Assembly: GCA_030628905.1 (NCBI GenBank)
Contig: DAOVQB010000170.1
Span: forward strand, 1 to 9,829
DNA length: 9,829 nt
Source: DAOVQB01 sp023128935
Lineage (GTDB): Bacteria; Eisenbacteria; RBG-16-71-46; CAIMUX01; WJJG01
Direction: 5' to 3'
Shown here: piece after piece, positions 5,950 to 9,829 of the stretch
Position numbering within the stretch: the first letter of the stretch is position 1
How the letters are laid out: each line of letters begins with the position of its first letter
The notes under the pieces: generated by a model
Seen by the model: only the letters and a program-made list of their open reading frames with translations
Told to the model about the DNA's origin: nothing
Database searches by the model: none
Made by a program: the position numbers and the translations under genes

Positions 5950-7452
5950 GTGCGGATTGTGCGTGCCGGCATCATAGCACTAATGGCGATGGGCGCTTGC
6001 GCCGTGACATCCTGTCAGCCGGACAGAAAAGATGATGCAGGAAGCGAGCGCGAGAGACGACATCCGAACATCATTATCCTGACTGTCGATACGTTGCGGC
6101 CCGATCATATGGCTCTGTATGGCTATCACCGCAACACGATGCCGGCCATTGAAGCGTTTGCCAAGAGCGCCGTTGTTTTCGACAACGCCGTGGTTTTCCG
6201 TGGAAATACGCGTGCCAGCTACGCCTCAATGCTCACTGGCCTTTACCCGTTCCACAACGGCGTGTACAGTAATGCTCCGGTCCTGCACGATGACTTGACC
6301 ACCCTCCCCGAGATTCTCCAGTCAGCCGGATACCATACGGCTGCGTTCGTCAGCAACTTCGTCTTGGTCGGCGAGTTGTCCGGTTGCAACCAGGGATTCG
6401 ACATCTACGACGATCGTCTTGAGGAAGTCGAGGCCAATCGCCCAAACTTCGAGCGCACTGCGATCAACACACTGGCGGCGATCTTGGAGTGGCTGGAATC
6501 TGATCCCCCGCAGCCCTTTCTTCTCTTCACCAATTTCATTGACCCGCATGGTCCGTATACGCCGCCCAAGAAAGCCGCCGACGCCTATCACAGCGAAGAT
6601 GAACGCCAGCTGGATCCAGAGCAGATCCCCACCTACCAGCAATGGAAAGGATCTCTTAACTTCTATGACTATGTTGACCGGTATGATGGTGAAATACGGT
6701 ATGTGGATCAAGCTCTGCGGATCCTCATTGAGCAGATGAAGCAGAAGGGCCTATGGGAGGACGCGGTTGTAATCTTCGCGGGTGATCATGGCGAGTCGCT
6801 CGGCGAACACAAGATCTTCTTTGAGCATCAACTCCACCTTTGGGAAGAAACAACCCGTGTCCCCATGGCGATTCGCCTGCCACATCCTGATGGCCTCAAA
6901 CCAGCATCCGAGACCCGGCGTGTAGCCAGCCTTGCCTCACCAATGGATTTCATGCCGACCATCCTGGCCCATCTGAATATCCCATGGTCAGACGATCTGG
7001 ATGGATGCAATCTGCTGCCGGTCATGGAGGGACGGGACAACACACAGCGAACCCTCTTTCTCGCATGTCCTGACTATTATGTCCCTTGGATGTCTGTTCC
7101 GGATATCTACGCGGTCCGTACGGCCACCCACAAGCTAATTCGGATTCTCGACCAGGACACAGGGAAGGTATTGGGACAACTGCTGTATAACATCGTCAGA
7201 GATCCCCTGGAGCGGGAGCCTATTGCACGCGATGAGGAGCCGATCCTATGGCATGAACTCTCGAGGGAGATGAACTCTATGCTCGCGGAGTTTCACTCAT
7301 ACGAACTCCCCTTCACGCTAACGCTCTACGAGATGCCGCTTCCAAGCCGATCCGGGTTTATTGCGCAGCGGAAGCAAGATCCCCGGAAAACCATCCGGCA
7401 TTTGTCGCAGGAACAGATCGAGCACTTGCGGAGCTTGGGATACGTCAAATAG
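5950..7452 (+). CDS. Sulfatase-like lipoprotein of the alkaline phosphatase superfamily (Thr at nucleophile position)
   Basis: This 500-aa protein begins with a lipoprotein signal (hydrophobic 7-20, lipobox VTSC with Cys22) and so should be anchored in a membrane facing the periplasm. The sulfatase fold is seen in ILTVDTLRPDHMALYGY (43-59, metal Asp47), the active-site block TRASYASMLTGLYP (87-100), NFIDPHGPYTPP (195-206) and AGDHGESLGEH (277-287, metal residues Asp279/His280). The C-terminal LRSLGYVK is typical of this sulfatase group. Classical sulfatases carry C/S-x-P-S-R; here the aligned residues are Thr87 and Tyr91, so formylglycine cannot form and the Arg is missing. A Thr nucleophile is known in phosphotransferases of the superfamily, so the substrate may be a phosphate ester or phospholipid head group rather than a sulfate; this is inference. 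The GTG start follows AGGAAAGG. The gene is monocistronic and divergent from cstA. Confidence 0.88.
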   Translation: MRIVRAGIIALMAMGACAVTSCQPDRKDDAGSERERRHPNIIILTVDTLRPDHMALYGYHRNTMPAIEAFAKSAVVFDNAVVFRGNTRASYASMLTGLYPFHNGVYSNAPVLHDDLTTLPEILQSAGYHTAAFVSNFVLVGELSGCNQGFDIYDDRLEEVEANRPNFERTAINTLAAILEWLESDPPQPFLLFTNFIDPHGPYTPPKKAADAYHSEDERQLDPEQIPTYQQWKGSLNFYDYVDRYDGEIRYVDQALRILIEQMKQKGLWEDAVVIFAGDHGESLGEHKIFFEHQLHLWEETTRVPMAIRLPHPDGLKPASETRRVASLASPMDFMPTILAHLNIPWSDDLDGCNLLPVMEGRDNTQRTLFLACPDYYVPWMSVPDIYAVRTATHKLIRILDQDTGKVLGQLLYNIVRDPLEREPIARDEEPILWHELSREMNSMLAEFHSYELPFTLTLYEMPLPSRSGFIAQRKQDPRKTIRHLSQEQIEHLRSLGYVK

Positions 7453-7660
7453 CTCCGGGCAACGGGGAGGGGCCTTGGTCAGAGCGGGAGATCCCCAATG
7501 CCCAGCCGGGCCAGATGCTTCACTTTTACTGGCGCCCACGGAATCGCCAGCAGGTTTGTATCCCCAGGATATTCCTGGTATTGCAGGATCGATCACTCCT
7601 CAACCGCGCATGAACCTCGCAGCAACGCGGACAGAGATCGCACAAGAAGACCGGACCATA

Positions 7661-7715
7661 GCTTCTATGTCTTCGGTGGCATCCGCTTCTATATCTTCGG
7701 CTGCATCCGCTTCTA
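7661..7715. repeat. 24-bp tandem repeat, 2.3 copies
   Basis: Unit one (7661-7684) and unit two (7685-7708) both begin GCTTCTAT and end GCATCC and differ at three positions. A third partial copy, GCTTCTA, follows at 7709-7715. It is non-coding as far as can be judged. The unit length is a multiple of three and the frames through it give a repeated Ala/Ser-rich or FYxFGxI-like pattern, but no start or stop context supports a gene. Confidence 0.8.
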
Positions 7716-7786
7716 GCACCCCGTCGCCGGAATTAGCACCAACTGTCTGCTGCGGCTACCTAGGGCCCGGCTAGTCTGTCTGTTGC

Positions 7787-7826
7787 GGAGCGAGGGTTGG
7801 GAGACGCATTACCCAATCCTCGTTCC
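7787..7826 (+). repeat. 15-bp stem hairpin with 10-nt loop
   Basis: The left arm GGAGCGAGGGTTGGG (7787-7801) and right arm CCCAATCCTCGTTCC (7812-7826) pair over 15 bp with two G-T wobbles. There is no T-run after it on either strand, so it is not a textbook intrinsic terminator. It could still protect or end the upstream transcript, or act as a structured 3'-UTR. Confidence 0.7.
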
Positions 7827-7888
7827 ATGATCCTCCCGGTCCTGCAAGATCCCCTTTCGGTAGGACAAGGCGTTGCCAAGGCTCCTTG

Positions 7889-7897
7889 TGGTATGAT
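7889..7897 (+). promoter_or_regulatory. Possible extended -10 promoter of the GTPase gene
   Basis: TGGTATGAT (TG at 7889-7890, -10 TATGAT at 7892-7897) matches an extended -10 element. No good -35 is present at 16-18 bp, which extended -10 promoters tolerate. The start would fall near 7904, inside the 14-bp tandem repeat, about 107 nt ahead of the GTPase start. Confidence 0.4.
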
Positions 7898-7901
7898 ATT
7901 T

Positions 7902-7929
7902 ATGGATCGTCAGTGATGGATCGTCAGTG
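7902..7929. repeat. Perfect 14-bp tandem duplication
   Basis: ATGGATCGTCAGTG occurs twice head to tail (7902-7915 and 7916-7929) without a mismatch. It lies at the predicted transcription start of the GTPase gene. It may be a recent slippage product or an operator pair. Confidence 0.85.
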
Positions 7930-8010
7930 TCAGATCAAGGCAGCTGAGTGTTCGGCCTTCTTGCTGGAACTAGCTATCGGAACCGTCAAATCATCTAAAC
8001 GGTGCGCGCG

Positions 8011-9000
8011 ATGCCTGCCAACCTCTCTCCAGAATACATTCGCCTGGAAACCAGGCTCCGGGAAACAAGAGATCCACAGGAGAAACTGTTGATCCTGCGC
8101 GAGATGCTGACCGCCATCCCGAAGCACAAGGGCACTGACAAGATGCAGGGCGATCTGAGACGGCGCATCTCAAAGCTGGAACAGGCAGTTGATCAAAAGC
8201 AGAAGCGTGGCGGGCGGGATCTCTTCCACGTTCCTCGCGAGGGCGCTGGGCAGGTATTACTCGCCGGCGCGCCGAACGCGGGCAAATCAAGCCTGATGGC
8301 CGGGCTCACTCATGCGACCCCACAGGTCGCCAATTATCCGTATACCACGCAACTGCCATTGCCGGGCATGGTTCAATATGAGGACGTACAGATTCAGCTC
8401 GTGGACGCCCCCCCATTGTCCCGGGAATACACCGAGGCTGCCCTGTTCAACGCATTTCGCTTGAGCGACATGATCCTCTTCGTTGTAGATCTCACTACTC
8501 CCGATCCGCCCGGAGACCTCCGAGAGAGCGTAGAGATGCTTGCAGAGCATTTCATCAAGGTGGCCCCCAAGGCCCCACTCCACCAATCCGGCAGCCTATC
8601 CACTGTGGAGAAACAACCCCTTGTGTTTGCCAACAAGGTCGACAAGGCCGGGCGCGAGGGAGCCTTGGGTCTTGGAGAGGTCATCGGGTCAGGAACGCGC
8701 GTGTTCATTGGCTCGGCTGAAACAGGCGAAGGACTGGGAGAGCTGCCGCGCGCCCTCTTCGAAGCCCTGCGGCTCATCCGGGTCTACACAAAGAAGCCCG
8801 GCCAGAAGTTCGAGCGCGGTGTCCCCTTTGTGTTGCGGGAGGGCGCAACGGTGATGGATGCCACCCCTGTTATACACAAGGAGTTGGCCGACAAGATGCG
8901 CTTTGCCCGCCTATGGGGATCCGGGAAGCACCAGGGACTCAGCGTGCCCCGCGACCATCTCCTCGCAGACGGAGACATCTTGGAGATCCATGCGGGGTAG
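8011..9000 (+). CDS. DRG/Obg-like GTPase with C-terminal TGS domain
   Basis: This 329-aa cytoplasmic GTP-binding protein is related to the DRG/Obg family, whose members act with ribosomes or RNA. Its own partner is unknown. The N-terminal 65 residues are charged and helical (likely a helical hairpin or coiled coil). The G domain has P-loop GAPNAGKSS (86-94), switch I Thr in YPYTTQ (109-114), G3 VDAPP (131-135), G4 NKVD (208-211) and G5 SAETGEG (235-241). A TGS domain follows (about 256-329; RVYTKKPGQKFERG, then VPRDHLLADGDILEIH). The G3 motif has Pro where most GTPases have the Gly of DxxG, which may alter GTP hydrolysis; other bacterial relatives may share this. The ATG at 8011 was chosen; a GTG at 8002 in the same frame is possible, and neither has a clear Shine-Dalgarno. 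The protein is shorter than the roughly 365-aa archaeal and eukaryotic DRGs. Confidence 0.9.
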   Translation: MPANLSPEYIRLETRLRETRDPQEKLLILREMLTAIPKHKGTDKMQGDLRRRISKLEQAVDQKQKRGGRDLFHVPREGAGQVLLAGAPNAGKSSLMAGLTHATPQVANYPYTTQLPLPGMVQYEDVQIQLVDAPPLSREYTEAALFNAFRLSDMILFVVDLTTPDPPGDLRESVEMLAEHFIKVAPKAPLHQSGSLSTVEKQPLVFANKVDKAGREGALGLGEVIGSGTRVFIGSAETGEGLGELPRALFEALRLIRVYTKKPGQKFERGVPFVLREGATVMDATPVIHKELADKMRFARLWGSGKHQGLSVPRDHLLADGDILEIHAG

Positions 9001-9294
9001 TGCAGGGGCGCCACTCACCATGAGTGTTCCATGTGTCCGAACCACAATTACATGGCCCCGCAATTCAGGTCTTCGTCACATCCAGTGATGGAACGAACCC
9101 GCCCGCAGAATAGCAGGATCGATCCCAAACGGCTGCCACGGTCTCCGATTCTACTTTCTTGTTGCGCTGTTGATTTATTGTTGCAGTGCTGCTTCCTTGC
9201 TCTGGGGTTGGCTTCTTGTTCTGGGGTTGGCTTTTTGTTCTATTGTTGTTTCCTCGTTTCGTTATAGTTTTTTTGCTCGATTAGTATTTTCTTG
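9001..9294. other. Intergenic region, T-rich in its second half, no supported gene
   Basis: It begins with a short inverted repeat, CACTCA-CCA-TGAGTG (9012-9026), just after the GTPase stop, a possible weak 3'-end hairpin. From about 9150 the plus strand becomes T-rich and repetitive. A 78-residue frame across 9031-9267 gives Cys/Leu/Phe low-complexity sequence with no ribosome-binding site and is judged non-coding. Confidence 0.5.
9197..9253. repeat. 19-bp degenerate tandem repeat, three copies
   Basis: Units at 9197-9215 and 9216-9234 differ at two positions around the core CTGGGGTTGGCTT. A third, diverged unit (9235-9253) keeps TTGTTCT at its start. Looser TTG/TTC-rich copies precede it from about 9160. 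The tract is strongly T-biased on the plus strand, unlike its surroundings. Confidence 0.7.
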
Positions 9295-9323
9295 TTGATT
9301 CTGAGCTGCGTTCGCGCTATATT
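9295..9323 (+). promoter_or_regulatory. Sigma70-like promoter of the last gene
   Basis: The -35 box is TTGATT (9295-9300) and the -10 box is TATATT (9318-9323), separated by exactly 17 bp. Transcription would begin near 9330, 30 nt before the ribosome-binding site GGAGG (9360-9364) and about 42 nt before the ATG at 9372. The consistent spacing of all three elements supports the promoter. Confidence 0.65.
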
Positions 9324-9371
9324 TCGTCAGTTCTTCTTACCAGGTTTCTCCTTTTCCCCGGAGGTCCACTA

Positions 9372-9829
9372 ATGATCCTCGCGCAGTGTATGTCCTCTGT
9401 TAAACCTAGCTCAGTTAAATCGCATTCCTGTAAACCTCGTTCAGCTGAACCTCGATCTACTGAACCTGCCGACGCCAAACTCCATCCAGAGGAACCTCAC
9501 TCTGCAAAGCCCCGTTCCCCTATACCTCGCGGCGCCGCCGGTCGTCGCGAACCCCTTGATGTTGATTCCCATGCAAAAGAAGTCGCCACCGGCGAAGCAT
9601 CCGGCTTTCGCGCCCATCTTCCGGCTGCCAGGGTGGACGCCGAGCTGCGCAAGTCTCTGACCGCGCTGCAGCGCGCCGAGCAGAGCGTTGTGCTGTGGTT
9701 CGCGGAGATGGTGCAGCGCAAGCTATACCGCGAACTCGGCTACTCGTCGATTCACCAGTACGCGCACGGCGCACTCGGATTCTCCCCCAACAAGACATAC
9801 CGCTTCCTGCGCCTGGCGGCGGATCTGGA
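9372..9829 (+). CDS. Repeat-bearing protein with HNH-endonuclease-like N-terminal domain (runs off right edge)
   Basis: An uninterrupted frame of 152 codons continues past the window end. GGAGG (9360-9364) sits 7 nt before the ATG and a promoter lies at 9295-9323, so the start is well supported. Residues 11-55 form a proline-rich, charged pentapeptide array, followed by a linker. From about residue 88 a helical domain follows: ELRKSLTALQRAEQ, then LYRELGYSSIHQYAHGALGF (118-137) and SPNKTYRFLRLA. The 'LYRELGYSS..(Y)...LG.S...(Y)R' pattern resembles the N-terminal region of a group of bacterial proteins that often end in an HNH nuclease domain. Whether an HNH motif follows lies outside the window, so nuclease activity is inference. 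The T-rich repeat DNA just upstream suggests an unstable or accessory locus. Confidence 0.75.
   Translation, partial: MILAQCMSSVKPSSVKSHSCKPRSAEPRSTEPADAKLHPEEPHSAKPRSPIPRGAAGRREPLDVDSHAKEVATGEASGFRAHLPAARVDAELRKSLTALQRAEQSVVLWFAEMVQRKLYRELGYSSIHQYAHGALGFSPNKTYRFLRLAADL
9402..9536 (+). repeat. 15-bp coding repeat array (nine pentapeptide units)
   Basis: Nine consecutive 15-bp units encode KPSSV, KSHSC, KPRSA, EPRST, EPADA, KLHPE, EPHSA, KPRSP and IPRGA. The consensus is [K/E]-P-[R/H]-S-A, and the DNA is built around AAACCTCGTTCAGCT-like units. The preceding residues CMSSV may be a worn tenth unit. Divergence among units suggests an old expansion kept in frame. Confidence 0.75.

Larger units (their letters stand above)
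7453..7888. other. Intergenic region with no supported gene
   Basis: About 430 nt follow the sulfatase-like gene. Reading frames crossing it are short, low in complexity or extend out of the neighbouring gene, and none has a ribosome-binding site or recognisable domain. It contains the palindrome CCAGGA-TAT-TCCTGG (7564-7578), a 24-bp tandem repeat and a strong hairpin, listed separately. I see no classical intrinsic terminator for the sulfatase-like gene. Confidence 0.55.

Noticed and set aside
7564..7578. Palindrome CCAGGA-TAT-TCCTGG as a terminator
   Set aside because: The stem is only 6 bp with a 3-nt loop and no T-run follows; noted only as a small palindrome.
7361..7774. Plus-strand frame overlapping the sulfatase end and covering the 24-bp repeats
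   Set aside because: It starts inside the sulfatase-like gene, lacks an RBS, and is Ala/Ser low complexity caused by the tandem repeat.
9031..9267. 78-residue hydrophobic Cys/Leu-rich plus-strand frame
   Set aside because: The apparent membrane segment is the translation of the T-rich repeat tract; there is no RBS and no family resemblance.
9402..9536. Possible CRISPR array
   Set aside because: The repeats are contiguous 15-bp coding units without spacers.

Overview
The window is bacterial chromosomal DNA, GC-rich with tightly packed genes, and contains no phage, IS or CRISPR signature. A lipoprotein-type sulfatase-like enzyme, a NapH/NapG-like iron-sulfur protein and a CstA carrier suggest a diderm, respiring, probably uncultured lineage. 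The sequence alone does not fix the phylum, and any phylum name would be a guess. Minus strand, right to left (5654 to 1): a CstA-family carbon-starvation/peptide-pyruvate carrier overlaps by 4 nt (GTGA) with a 550-residue polyferredoxin that looks like NapH fused to NapG/MauM. D-alanine--D-alanine ligase (ddl) follows after a 137-nt gap rich in operator-like repeats. Next comes a strong sigma70-type promoter driving four tRNA genes, Thr(TGT), Tyr(GTA), Gly(TCC) and Thr(GGT), and then the start of tuf (EF-Tu), which runs off the left edge. This tRNA order in front of tuf is the same as the classic thrU-tyrU-glyT-thrT-tufB operon of E. coli. Plus strand, left to right (5950 to 9829): an alkaline-phosphatase-superfamily 'sulfatase' lipoprotein with Thr instead of Cys/Ser at the nucleophile position; a long non-coding stretch with tandem repeats and a strong hairpin; a DRG/Obg-like GTPase with a C-terminal TGS domain; a T-rich repeat region; and finally a good promoter, ribosome-binding site and ATG opening a gene that runs off the right edge. 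The visible part of that last gene has a repetitive proline-rich N-terminal pentapeptide array followed by a domain resembling the N-terminal part of HNH-endonuclease-like proteins. Working picture: the left half holds translation and cell-wall housekeeping plus a nutrient-uptake/electron-transfer pair that is translationally coupled. The right half is more accessory, with long intergenic regions bearing short tandem repeats (14, 19 and 24 bp, plus a coding 15-bp array). The least ordinary items are the CstA/NapH-NapG pairing, the altered active site of the sulfatase homologue, and the repeat-built N terminus of the last gene. I found no evidence for a wholly new multi-gene system.
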